This document shows, piece by piece, positions 11,205 through 23,730 of a stretch of 64,000 nucleotides of DNA (its first letter is position 1; every line of letters begins with the position of its first letter). Made by a program: the position numbers and the translations under genes. The notes beneath the pieces are model-generated. The model did not search any database and was not told where the DNA came from. It worked only from the letters and a program-made list of their open reading frames with translations. The DNA comes from Microbotryomycetes sp. JL201 (taxonomy: Eukaryota; Basidiomycota; Microbotryomycetes), in the NCBI GenBank assembly GCA_033819885.1, contig JAQYUZ010000010.1:248001-312000 (forward strand), in the 5' to 3' direction.

Positions 11205-12703
11205 TCACGTCTCTACAATGACTGGAGCGTCTTCACCTTCCTCAAGATCTTCAATGTCAACTTCGTTGTCCCTCCTGAGGAGGTTATATCCGGCATAACC
11301 TTGCGTTCTCGCACCTCTGACTGCTTTAATCTCCCATCCAAACTTTTCCGTTGCTGTCATGCTGAGCGAGTTCCAGTTCCGTATCAATTGTTGCCACACT
11401 TTGACTGCGGGCAAAGCCTGATCGAGCTGAGACCACGTTGGCGCCGAGTCTGTCAAGTTTGCGTTCAACTGATCAAGTTCTTGCAACAAGAAGATGTCGA
11501 GGCCTGGCATGTGGTCTGAAAAGAATGACTGGTCCAAGAACGCAAGCTGTGTCTCGAGAACAGAGAGGAAAGATGCGATGAGCGGCATGGCCGCGTCTGT
11601 AAGCAAGCCGTCCGTTGTGGATAGTCGCTGAGAGGGCGGTTCGGTCAACGTGGAAGAACGACAAACAAGAGTGATTATGGATTTAAAAGTGGCGAGCGAC
11701 GAGAAATTGTGGACGAGCGCAAATAATACGAAACTGAGCTGTAGCTCTGCTAGGAGTTGCGTCGCATCTGCGCAAAGGTTGATGTAAGCTTTCAGCTCTG
11801 AAAGGCGTTGTCATTCTCGCCGCACCTCCGCCGAGCTCTGAAGAGACTAAAGTTGAGAGTTGCCAGGACTTGTCTTTGCTCCAACGCGTCAATTCTGAAC
11901 CGACTGCCCCAGATGGCCAGCTTCGCTTGGCATCGATTTTGGCGAATCTCAGAAGCTCGTCCTGAGGTGTTTCCTCATCGCTGTCGACGACGACTACTCG
12001 TTGCTCGTCGCTTCTTGGCTTGCCCCAAGTCTGTTTCTGCCTCGCTTGCTTGAGCTCGTGCTCATCTGCTAGCGATGGCATGGTTGCTTCCACAAAGGCG
12101 TTGCCGGCGTCGTCGAAGCCGATGACGCGAGCTATCGTTTCTTGGGTGACAAAATTAACAAGTTGCAGCCATCTCTGCTGCACGTCGTCCGAGTAAGGGG
12201 CGAGCTCCCTGTCCAGTGCTTGCAAGTACTCGTCAGAGACGATCATCTGCTGGTCGGAAGTGCCGCCTGTCGCCAGAGACGCCACCGTTCTCCTCCGCTT
12301 TCGCGTTCTGCTGTCGAGTTCGCTGCGCAAGTGCTCTCCGGTGTTGTCCCACTCGTCCACAATAACTTGACGCTGTTTTGTGAACCACCTGAGCAGTGCT
12401 CTGCGCGTGCCTATGCCGGACGAGACGTCTTCAGGCGAGTGCGAGGATGACGTCGAGCGTGTCGGAGCTGCGCTCAGCACAAACATGTGAAGTCCGGGTG
12501 GTAGAAACTTGACGCCCTGTTGCAGTCCCACGAGGCTGGGTCAGTGCTGATTGATGTGACGCACGTGATCTGTTCGGACTTGCGCTGAACTTGTCGACAA
12601 GCCACAGGTTGCCGTCATAGCCGAACTCTGACCCTCTGGGCAGGCCTTTGAGGATAAGGATTGACTGGTGTGCGAATCGGTCGCGCGCTGCTTGCTGGTC
12701 CAT
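11205..12703 (-). CDS. AAR2: AAR2, U5 snRNP assembly factor
   Basis: Three exons: 12703-12584, 12516-11826, 11767-11205; 457 residues. Aar2 binds Prp8 in the cytoplasm and in new U5 snRNP particles until Brr2 replaces it. The N-terminus carries the family block GSEFGYDGNLWLVDKFS followed, across the intron, by GVKFLPPGLH. The middle has LTRWSKDKSW, and the helical C-terminal domain contains LAELQLSFVLF and ends in APVIVET, as in other Aar2 proteins. The first intron (12583-12517) starts with GCAAGT, and only this GC donor with acceptor CAACAG joins the two conserved blocks in frame. The start ATG at 12703 matches the usual short N-terminus. It diverges from the next gene over 136 bp and converges with the arrestin gene. 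Confidence 0.92.
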
Positions 12704-12839
12704 GGGCTCGCGCAGAAGCGAAAGAGTCGAGACTGCGAGCTGAAACGAAACACTTTCATAGCGAACCAACGCCTCGACGCGCTCGGTCCACCCCGCGCTA
12801 TTGCCTGGCGAGTCTGCAGACGGTCGGGCGCTGGCTGCG

Positions 12840-14690
12840 ATGCAGGACAGGACCGTGCTGCTGCCGCCGCCGCCGTTCCCCGTCCGGTTCGAGGCCGGAG
12901 AAGCAGCCGACTCGCGACCGAGCCCGTCAACGGCCACATCAACAGCTTCACTCGCAAATCATGACCCAAGTCACGTCCCTGAAGCCGTCCCGTGGCCCGC
13001 TGATGGACTGGCTCACCGTCACGCGACCGGGACTGCTGCGCCAAAGTGGGGCTCTGCGGTTGTAAAGACAGAGCAGGAGCTGTACATCCAGAGACTAGGC
13101 AAGAAGCAAACCCAAACACTGTTCGTTCAGTGAGCTGAGCGCTGACCCCTTTGAACGACCGTAGAGGACAGGCTGCACAAACTCGAAAGTGGCGGACTGA
13201 GTACGTCGTCAACCGGTTCCGACTCTGGCTACTATGGCTCAAAATCGTCGGTTGAGCAACGACTGGACGGAATGTCTTCAAGAATGCTGGGCGTCAACGA
13301 CATACCCGAGGAGGAAAATTTGGCCACCTTCGATGATGGCGAAGACCTGGTGGGAAGACCGCTGCTACACCCAGGGCCGGGCTCGGATGAAGACGCCGAG
13401 CCCGTTTCACAGGGGCAGATCCAGCTGATCCCGGCCACGCCAATGAAGCACGGTCTGCATCAGCAAGATCCGATCTCGGATGAACAAGACGATCGCAAAG
13501 GCAACGAGAGCGACGCTGGCCAAATCGGTGTCGGATTGCCTGTGAACGCAGTCGCCACCCAAAACCGTAGAATCAGCTTTCACCAGCACGTCAGGATCAG
13601 CGGCGGAATCCGCCCCGCTTCAGATCGCCACAAGCAGCGGCACCTTTTGCAACATCATCAATGGCCGTCAACGCAATTCAATTCGGCTTTCCTGGGAGCC
13701 GAGACGCTCTCAGTGGTCCCGCGAAACCCGAGCGTCACGAGCCTGTCTCGAGCACACTCGTCTCGAACGAGCTCTCCGTCGCGGAGCGCCTCTCGTGAGC
13801 GAAGCAGTCGACGGCCCTCGCTGACGTCGGGATCGCTGTTTCCGGCTAGAGATGGGACCACTGCGTCCATGTACTCCTCCAGCCCTGGCTCGTACCTCCC
13901 GACTCGCTCTTCGTCTCCTTGTTCGTCCATCTACGCGCCTTTGCAACCGTCAAAAGCGCACTGCCCAACGCCGATGCTCATTCAGCCTCCCTCGAAACGT
14001 AGGTCCACAATGTCGTTGGCCGACCTCATGCTCGGACGAGGAGGTGAGGAAGGTGAGAATTACCGCGCGCTTGTCGAGGAACAACGGCGCAAACGCGCAG
14101 CTAGGGACCACCAACGACGAAGAAAGTGGAAGGCGAGGCTCCTATTCAGAGACGAAGAGGACGAGCTGGGAGATGACGAAAATGGCGAGGTCGACAGTGC
14201 AGACGATGACGACGACGACGAGTTTACATTGGCAGCTCTTCGACGGAAACGAAGGAGAGCAGCAACAAGCGACAGGATGAGCTTCTGGACTCGAGTCGGT
14301 GAACTGCTTGCGCTCGGAGCGTCTGGTCCTGGACCAAGACCGTCTTTCGCCTCGTACGGCGCCACCTCAAATTCCACACTCAGCCACAGTGTTCGTCGCG
14401 CACAAAGCAAGCGAGCACGTCAGACTTCGCCCCTGGGTGCTCAAAATGAAATGATGACCGATGATGATGGTGACTCGAGCGATTCGATTGCAAAGCAGAA
14501 ACGTTCAGCTCGCACAAGAGACAAGACGGACGTGCACGTCATGTTCGGACAAGCACCAAGGCGTTGGGTCAGCCCAAGTTGGCTGTTATTTAAAGCTGGC
14601 GAGCTGTCCAACTTTGTTCGAAACCTGTGCTGCACACCCTGGACCCGAGACGATGATTACGATCGCGACGAAGCTTACGAGTCACTCTGA
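12840..14690 (+). CDS. Unrecognised serine-rich, mostly disordered protein
   Basis: Two exons (12840-13098 and 13165-14690) give 594 residues. The intron at 13099-13164 must use a GC donor (GCAAGA): it alone keeps phase and yields a continuous heptad-like segment EQELYIQRLEDRLHKLE at about residues 77-93. The rest is Ser/Pro/Arg-rich with an acidic Asp run (about residues 450-460). A basic helix with many Arg and Lys lies before it (LVEEQRRKRAARDHQRR). The tail holds a more ordered hydrophobic stretch (WVSPSWLLFKAGELSNFV). I know no family with this layout. The first ATG at 12840 lies 137 bp from the AAR2 start, so the two genes share a promoter region. It is certainly coding, with function unknown. 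Confidence 0.75.
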
Positions 14691-15151
14691 CTCGTCCGAT
14701 GGGCACAGTGTAGAGTGTGATATAGTTTGCTGTTGCACATAATGTTGTGACGTCTGGATTTAGAATTCATTGCAAGGTTCGCCTGACACGCGTCGAACCC
14801 TTGATCTCCTTCCCATTGTCAACGCGACGCGTGTCAACAACGTAAGCCGTGTTGATGTCTTGCTCGACGGCCTTGCAACACACTGACGACGTGTCTGTCC
14901 CGTCTGACTCTGCATCAACCGATGGCCTGTGCTGCGCGTCCGTCGACTCTGCGTCGCCTGGTCCTGCTGTGCGCTTGCTTGTCCTGTGCTCAACCCACGG
15001 ATTCACTCTTGTGCTGCTGTGCTGCCATTGCTTGCCATATGCTGCTGCCGACATCGTCGTGTGGGCTCCACCTGGCTCGTCGTCGTCGTCCTCTATGCAT
15101 TCACATCAATGTGCCCCGCCGAATGCATGTGTCCGAGCAGCTTGACACATA
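14691..15151. other. Intergenic spacer and septin promoter
   Basis: These 461 bp between two plus-strand genes are pyrimidine-rich near the septin start, as fungal promoters often are. Overlapping short frames here encode Cys-rich nonsense with no family resemblance. An additional septin 5' exon cannot be excluded, but none is needed. Confidence 0.45.
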
Positions 15152-16676
15152 ATGCCGCCAAGAAGAAAGCCCGTCAAGAAGGCCTTGACGTTCACCGTTG
15201 CTGTTGTCGGTACGTTGACACTCCAGCCGCCCGAGCTTCGCATTGCACTTGTTGTGCCGGTGTACTTTTAGAGCGCATCAACATATCGAGGATTCATGCT
15301 AACTTGTCCCCGTTGCTCAGGACAATCCGGCACCGGACGAACGACCTTTGTCAACACTTTATGCGAATCGAACGTCCTGCCGCACAAGGAAATTCCATCG
15401 CCAGAGTTTGCCCATCAAGAGGACGGCATCAAGATCAAGCCAGTCACTGTCGGTCAGTCGCGGCACCCATTGCTATTTGAGCCCGTATCAACATCATCAG
15501 GCTGATCGCGACTGTTGCGCTCGTAGAGTTGGAAGAGGATGGCGTGCGAGTGTCATTGACGATTGTTGACACGCCTGGTTTTGGAGACCAAATCGACAAC
15601 GAATTCACGTGAGCGCTTGGATTCCTGCGAGTTGAGGAAGACGTCGAAATTGACCAGCAATGCCGGTTCAAAAGGTTCGGCGAGATCCTTGGGTATCTAG
15701 AGAGACAGTACGACGATATCTTGGCGGAAGAAAGCAGGATCAAGCGAAACCCACGATTCAGGGATAACCGAGTCCACGCGCTTCTTTACTTTATCACGCC
15801 GACCGGTCACGCGTCAGTCTCAGAACGCCTGGGTCAAGACTCTCTGCTAATCGTCGCGATCTGCACAGACTGCGTGAGCTTGACATCGAGCTGATGCGCC
15901 GCCTTTCTCCTCGCGTCAACGTCATTCCAGTCATCGGCAAGTCCGACACGCTCACGCCGTCCGAGCTGCGTGATTTCAAGCGGCGAGTAATGGAGGATAT
16001 CGAGCATTACGGCATTCCCATTTACAACTTTCCGTACGACGTCGAGGAAGACGACGAAGAGACTATTCAGGACAACTCTGAGTTGCGTGCCATGATGCCA
16101 TTCTCGATTGTTGGCTCGGAAGAGGAAGTCGAAGTCAACGGAGAGCTCGTCAGAGCTCGTCGCTATCCTTGGGGTATCGTCCAAGTCGACAACCCTCAGC
16201 ACTCAGACTTTGGCAGGCTGCGCAATGCATTGCTGAACACGCACTTGACCGACTTGAAAGAAATTACGCACGACTTTTTATACGAAAACTACCGCACAGA
16301 AAAGTTGTCAAAGAGTGTGCAAGGAGGACTGGAAGGATACACGCCCGAGTCTAGCATCCTTCCAGAAGATCTGGCGACGCAGAGCGTCAGGCTCAAGGAA
16401 GAACAGCTGCGTCGAGAAGGTCAGCTAGCCCTATTCCAATGACAAAGCCAATCTAGCTCATGGCGCTGACGATGTTGACATGTCGCTTGCTCCAAATCAG
16501 AGGAGAAACTGCGCGAGATCGAGTTGCGCTCACAACGAGAGATCAGCGAGAAGAGACAGGCGCTGTTGGCCAAGGAGGAGAGTTTGCGCAACCTGGAAAG
16601 TCGCCTTGCAGCCCAGCAGATTCAAGACTCGCACTCTACGATCTCTACTCCGCCGCCGCATCAGAACGGCGCGTGA
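15152..16676 (+). CDS. CDC3: Septin of the CDC3/AspB group
   Basis: Six exons: 15152-15209, 15321-15452, 15527-15608, 15675-15812, 15869-16419, 16501-16676; 378 residues. Septins are GTP-binding proteins that polymerise into filaments at the bud neck or septum. The basic segment RRKPVKK lies right before the GTPase domain. The P-loop reads GQSGTGRTT, with Arg in place of the common Lys, as is usual in the CDC3/AspB group. DTPGFG (switch) and IGKSD (base-binding) follow, and the septin unique element ends with SDFGRLRNALL and YENYRTEKL. The C-terminal about 60 residues form a coiled coil (EKLREIELRSQREISEKRQ). The N-terminus is shorter than in many relatives; the ATG at 15152 has A at -3, but an upstream exon is possible. 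Confidence 0.92.
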
Positions 16677-17228
16677 TCGCGTTGCTGTGTGACGGACGTC
16701 ATTCGATACCCTTGAGCGACGATACATCCCTCTTGATTCTTTGCTTTATGATGATGACTTGATGGTTCCTGTGCCCCTACTATTTCTTCTGTGATGCAGT
16801 GCCAAATCTCCTACCGAGCCTCTTGCGTTGTTGCAGCCCTTCCGAGCTTGTCGGATCAGTCCGTCGTCAATCGTCAATGCGCTGTTCAGGCTTTTGAGCC
16901 GTTTGTGGGTGTTGACATGCGCACATAGAGGAGCCGATCAAGCTTCCGACTTGGGAACGGATCGGATGAGAGGCCATCTAATTGCTCGCGCAAGGATTAG
17001 CTGCGGCAGTCTGCTATTTGTTCTGCAACTAACGTGCTAACGGATGCACTTGATTGCTTTTTCGCCGCGGCTCTCACTGATTGCTGCGACGCAGAAAAGC
17101 GATCCCGACGATTGCCGAGCCCCCGCCAGGCTCGACCGCGCGGACGTCTGTCAGTCGCGCTTTTCTCCCTTCTTACTGCGCCATCCCTCTTTGTACTCCT
17201 GCTTCAAGTCGTTTGACTTTCTGCTACC
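16677..17228. other. Intergenic spacer, PUT1 promoter region
   Basis: The spacer between the septin and proline dehydrogenase genes is 552 bp. It is CT-rich in its last 100 bases before the PUT1 start. No conserved frame, RNA gene or repeat is visible. Confidence 0.45.
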
Positions 17229-19455
17229 ATGCAGCGTGGCGCGACCAGGCTCGCCTTGCGCTCTTGGCCCTCTGGCGGCGGCGGTTCGTCGATTCGTCAA
17301 AACTTTGACGTCGGCGCGCGATTGACACTCGAAGCGCAACCTGTTTGGAAGATCAGACCTGGCCATCACTTCGCCAGGCTGTCACACTCTACGTCCGGTA
17401 CGAATGGCGGACGCACAAGGCAACGTAGCAGCCGGAATCCGGCGTGGTCCGTCATCGGCCTCGGCGCAGGTGGCGCCGCGCTCGTGACCGCCTTCAACTT
17501 GACGACACGCGATCCGGTCCATTCTCAGGAACACTACCAGCACGTCGCATACGATCCTTCTGACCCATTGTCTGCGCTGTCACCTCATGTGCTGCACAAC
17601 AGTACAAACCATTTGACAGAAGCGTCCCTGTCGAGCCTCGTCAGGCAATACCTTGTCTACTTGGGCAGCGGGCTGCCAGGCGTCGTTGAGGCAGGACCAT
17701 GGATTCTCAACAAACTTGAATGGACACGCGATAATGTTCCGATCATCGGCCCTGTTGTTTGGAGCTTTTTCTCGGCTGTGAGTTGCCTTCTCGCACGCTG
17801 AGCCCTGTTTGCATACGGACGATTGACGGACGCTCGTCCTGCAGACGATCGAAAATACATTCTACTCTGTCTTTGTCGGAGGACCTACCGTCCCAGAATG
17901 CGCACCCGTCATCAACATGCTTGCAGACCACGGTGTAAGCTCCATTGTCAAATCTCGAGGACTCGACTCCATCACTCATGCCACGCTCGCCTCTGTTGAC
18001 AGATCGGTTGTCTACTCAATTATGGCGCGGAAGCCAAAGTTGATGGTTCGGCAAAATGGTCTGGCGTCAATGACGCTCACGTCATTGAAGCCGTCAACGC
18101 CGTTCGCCAAGCCGCAAAGTTTGATTCTCGTCCCGTCACTGGTCAACCTACGGCAGAAACGACTCGAAAGCACGCGACATCAGACATTAAACCCACTCTG
18201 CTTGCGATCAAGTTGACTGGAATGATTTGGGATCCTTCGTTGCTCGCTCGAGCGTCTCTTGCCTTGGAAAACTCTACGGCGTACGCCCGCGGTGAACGCT
18301 TGTCAAGTGACAACCTGTTTCCAGAATCTCACGAGCTCTCGGACGACGACAAGCAACAATTGCAAAAACTTTACCAAGGTTTGCGGGACGTGGCAAGAGA
18401 AGCGAAATTGGGTGGAGTCAGATTATTGATCGACGCCGAACAATCGTGGTTTCAGCCAGCGTGAGTTTGCGCTTTGCTTTTTTTTTCGGTATCAAGCTCG
18501 AGCTGAATCATGTGTGCAGTATCGATCGCATGGTCGACCTTTTGTCTGAAGAGTTCAACAAGCCTGCGCCAGGCTCGACCGTCCCGGCGGCACCCATCGT
18601 CTACAACACTTGTGCGTGCCCGTAGATTCCTCTACGGCGTGCTCCAGTCCTGGTCATGCTGACGGTGACCTCGTTACAGATCAAACATATCTTCGTACGA
18701 CTCCGCCAAAGATGCAAGCGGCCCTGGCCCATGCCGACGCCAACGGCTATTCTTTCGGCGCCAAACTTGTCAGAGGAGCTTACGTCGAAGCTGAACGAGC
18801 CAAATGGTCAAGAGAAGGTCGCAAAGGTGACTGTATCGTTTGGAACAACAAGCAAGAGACGGACAATTGTTTCGATTCTTGCGCAGAACTGTTGTCGAAG
18901 CGAATCTCGAACGAATTAAAAATGGAGGGTCACCATGCAGATGATCAAGGCAAGAAGTTGACGACGACGGCGGCATTCTACGCTAGTCATAATGGAACGA
19001 GTATGCGTAAAGTGTTGGAAAACTTGAAGACGGACGGACTGGCCAAAGTCAACGAAAATGGCTTGCTTGAGCTCGATGACCATCTGAGAGGTCGAATCTC
19101 GTTCGGTCAACTTTACGGTAAGTTTTCTCTGTCGCCACTACTCTTGAAGGAAATGGAGTGGTTCGCTGACGAGATGATTGTTCGGATCGGTTCTGCAGGT
19201 ATGAGTGACAATTTGACGACCGCGCTTGTCGGCTTGATCGCTCCACCCTCACCAACGGCCTCTTCCACCTTGCCGATCGTCACAAAGTATCTACCTTATG
19301 CGACAATCGAACAAGCTTTGCCTTACCTAATCAGACGAGCCAACGAAAACCAATCCATCTTGTCGTCAGATCCGACAAGTGGCAGGGGAGGAGCGGCAGA
19401 CGAACGTCGTGCCGTCGGAAGGGAAATCAGACGACGAGTTGGAATTCCGTTCTAG
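17229..19455 (+). CDS. PUT1: Proline dehydrogenase, mitochondrial
   Basis: Six exons: 17229-17777, 17845-17934, 18003-18460, 18520-18611, 18680-19117, 19199-19455; 627 residues. The enzyme oxidises proline to pyrroline-5-carboxylate with FAD in the inner mitochondrial membrane, the first step of proline use as a nitrogen source. The Arg/Ser-rich N-terminus without acidic residues fits a mitochondrial presequence. The barrel contains GAEAKVDG, LLIDAEQSW, YQTYLRTTP, FGAKLVRGAYVEAER and, near the C-terminus, YLIRRANENQS, whose paired arginines bind substrate in this family. LYGMSDNLT is restored across the last intron. The insert between GAEAKVDG and LLAIKLTGM and another near the KTDGLAKV region make it longer than bacterial forms, as in other fungi. 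All splice sites are GT-AG. Confidence 0.93.
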
Positions 19456-20026
19456 ACTATTTTTCGATCAGAATATTATGAGTTCCGTTGACTTTGCCCG
19501 CGTGACCAAGAGTCTGTTCATGTCCTTCTCGGTTTGGTAGTTTTTAGACGTTCTAGAGTCCCTTGTTGTAGTTAATTTTCGATCGCATGTTCATTGTCTC
19601 TGTTTGCATTGCCTTGGCGAGCAATGAAGCCCTTGACCGCTTGGTGGAATCGAGCGAGCGCCTTTCGTCTGTACAGGCGCGAGACACTGCCGCTCACCGA
19701 AACAAAAGTCTCGCTTGTGTACTGAACTGCCTTTACAAAAAGAGCTAACGTATAGAAAGGGAGGACAGAAGAGTCAAAAAAAGTTTTTAAATTGGAGGGT
19801 TGTTGAAGCGACGTCAGACGTTTCCGCGAAACTGAACAGATTTCGTAAAGTGATCGAGAGATAGGATAAAAGAGACGAGAACAGAGAAGGAGATCGAGAG
19901 ACCGTCAACAACACACTGTCGTCCAAAGAGCAAGAGAAATGGAGACGGGAACCGGAGCAATTGTTGATAGGCGATTTTAGATCCTTGAAACAAGCGTCGA
20001 AATCCGAGGAGTGAAGCTCCGAGCGT
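19456..20026. other. Convergent intergenic region
   Basis: These 571 bp separate two converging genes (PUT1 and YOP1) and should hold both 3' ends and polyadenylation signals. Purine-rich runs occur near 19750-19950. No coding frame of interest is present. Confidence 0.45.
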
Positions 20027-21242
20027 TTACTGAGGGGCGGCGACAGGGGTTGCTGCCGGCTTGGAAGAAGACAGGACCGGTCGGACAACCTTGTTGAAAA
20101 CGACCGTGGCGCCACGAGTGCCCCTGCGAAAAAAACAACGACTCAAAGTCAGCCCTGATTCTTCAAGTGTTCTGCAGCGGAAGCGTACGGGAGGATGAGG
20201 TCTGGATTTGGGGCTTGGTCAGCGTCATTGTCGTCAGGTCAAGGCACTGATCAGTCTCACAAAGGATGAAGATCGTCTTGAAGGTGTAGTAGTACGGGAA
20301 CCTGTGCGAACATCAATATACACTGCGGTCACAAGCTTGCTCCAGCGCTGATGGACCCAGAGGGACTGACCATGCGACGATGATGGTCGACATGGACTCG
20401 ATAAAGTTGAAGCCGCCAAAGATGATCCAGTATGTCAACCACTGCACATCACTGCATGAGCCAAGAAGAAATGTCAGAAATTGTAGTGTAAGTGACGTGA
20501 TGTGCATTGTATTTATGTAGACGCCATGCAGTGTCGGCGTGCGCCCGAAGTGAATGCGAGTCTCGAGGGCTCCATTTTCACACGCGAAACTCGTTGCGGA
20601 CAGGCGGGTGGGCGCGCGGCGGCAAAAGCGCGGGCGCGGGTACGGGCGCGGGCACGGGCGCGGGCACAGGCGGCGGGGACAACTCACTCGTCGTGGCCGG
20701 GCGTGTCAAGCGCCTTGAGTGACAAGTACGCAGGGATGCCCCATCCCAACAAGTTTGACAGGAAGCCGGCAAACAGGTTGAAAAAGATGAAGACGGAGAA
20801 GACGGTACCGATGGCCAAGGTGAAGTAAGCCTTGGGGACGCCCACTTGCGACTCGAGCTTGTTGAGCGCTGCAGGCACAATGTGTCAGCTACAGTTACAT
20901 GCCGATGAATTGTATACGCAGACGTACCAGGGTACTTTGACAGCTGTCGACGCCAATACAGCCGTGCGGGCAGGCAGCGTCAACACGCGCACGCAAACCG
21001 CAACACGACAGCGTCGGACGAGCAAGGCACAGAGACAGGAGCAAGCATCCGTTAGTCATCTGCATAACCGAGGTCGAGCGTCTGCGGGCGACTTGCCTCT
21101 TTCTGCAAACAGGCAACGACGGCAACGGCGTCAGCACTGGTCGGGTTTTCCTTGCACGCGCGACGTGGGCACACGCTGCAGGCTGCACACTCACGTCAAC
21201 TTGAGCGATGTAGTATTCAAACTTTTGCTGAGCGGAGGCCAT
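20027..21242 (-). CDS. YOP1: YOP1/REEP ER-membrane-shaping protein
   Basis: Seven exons: 21242-21195, 20943-20928, 20868-20688, 20451-20371, 20301-20261, 20213-20189, 20123-20027; 162 residues. Yop1/DP1 proteins insert hairpins into the ER membrane and, with reticulons, bend it into tubules. The sequence follows the family end to end: EYYIAQVD, KYPALNKLES, GVPKAYF, two hydrophobic hairpins, IPAYLSLKAL, DVQWLTYWIIFG, FNFIES, FPYYYTFKTIFIL and GTRGATVVFNKVVRP. Exon 2 is only 16 nt, and its frame and sequence (LSKYP) leave little doubt. Exon 6 is 25 nt. The first intron is long (251 bp). The third intron contains a GC-rich 12-bp tandem repeat. The acceptor before exon 6 (ACCAAG) is weak and is the least certain junction. 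Confidence 0.9.
20632..20667. repeat. Three 12-bp GC-rich direct repeats inside YOP1 intron 3
   Basis: The unit GGGCGCGGGCAC occurs three times in tandem; the first copy has one change (T for C). It sits within the intron between YOP1 exons 3 and 4. It is probably a small minisatellite. Confidence 0.8.
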
Positions 21243-21843
21243 GTTTGACAGACGGTCTGCAAAAAGTGGGAGGGCAAAGTCGCGACCGGGGCATGACGCG
21301 CGCGCTCGTCGACTCTCTCTGCCCGCAGCACGCACTCGCCCATGATGCACGTCAGCGACACTCGACAAGATTGGCATTCATCCTCTTCACCCCTTGGACT
21401 TGCTGCACTTGTAGATACCGCTCTTATCCAGAAAAGAAAAATAAAACTCAAAAAATCGAGCGGCTGTGCGCGCATCTCGCGCTCACGCATCTGCGGATTG
21501 CGCTTGACACTCTCGCGGCACAAACAAAAACCCTAGTCTCTGCAAAGTCAATAATTGATACAGCAAAGGAAAAAAAAAACAAACGGTAGGGAGGGACGGT
21601 GGTGTGGCTTGGCGCGAGCAGCAGAAACGAGAGCCCAAGTACCGATCACTGAAATCAAACAAGAAGAACCGAGCATGTAAGAACGCACGACCGAAGGGAA
21701 TCGGGCACGTGGCACGCATGGGAACAGGGTGCGGCACGTCGACGAAAGACAGAAACAGAAATCACGGACGGGGAGCCAAGATGAGCGTATGGACGAGCCG
21801 GAGCATTCAGATCCATGGCACGATGTGCACTCGCTCGACTCGC
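21243..21843. other. Intergenic spacer between YOP1 and SEC4
   Basis: The spacer is 601 bp and holds the YOP1 promoter (minus strand) and the 3' end of the SEC4 transcript. There are A-rich runs near 21440-21590 and no conserved frame. Confidence 0.45.
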
Positions 21844-23121
<1,278 letters not shown>

Positions 23122-23730
23122 GTCGTACGACTGATTCGGGGGCCTGTGACAGTTAATGTGATACGTCAGCATCTGTCTATCGCCGAGCGATCACGCCTCT
23201 GACGTGAGCCCACGACCAGTCCAGACGCGGGACCGCCGATACCGACACAAGCTGCTCGCTCATAGGCAGAAGCAGGTGCAGGCAGGTGGACTTCTCGACA
23301 TGATCTCACGCACATGGCGGGCAGCGGACAGTCGGGGACAAAGACCAACGTTCGCCGCGTGCGTCCAGACGGTTGGCCCGCAGCAATTTTACTGTGCCAG
23401 AAAACGCCGGGCAAGGGTTTACTGAGTATACTTGTTGCTGTCGGAGCACGGTTGAGCCCTCTGGATGATTGATAAAAACTCGCATTCAAGACGATACGGG
23501 CAAACGCTTGTCTGCTTCTCGTCGTACGCCTCTGAAGCAACAGCCGGTCGCGAGCTGGTCCGAAGCATCTGCATCGCGAACCTGAGGCGTGAGAGATTGC
23601 CGGCTTTGCGCTTACAGCCTGGGACGCTTCGCCCCCACTCGGTTCGGCGGCGCACTCTCGGGCGCATCTCGCCGTCTGCTGCGTCACGTTGGCCGTTGGC
23701 AGGCGAACTCGATAGCTGTCGAGCCGATTT
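23122..23730. promoter_or_regulatory. Divergent spacer between SEC4 and the ELL-like gene
   Basis: These 609 bp separate two divergent starts. A long minus-strand frame (23166-23852) crosses it but shows no family resemblance and runs antisense into the next gene. The missing SEC4 start exon, if real, would lie here. Confidence 0.45.

Noticed and set aside
11641-11770. An apparent frameshift in the C-terminal half of AAR2
   Set aside because: On re-reading base by base the frame is continuous (NFSSLATFKSIITLVCRSS), and the exon sum is a multiple of three. The gene looks intact.
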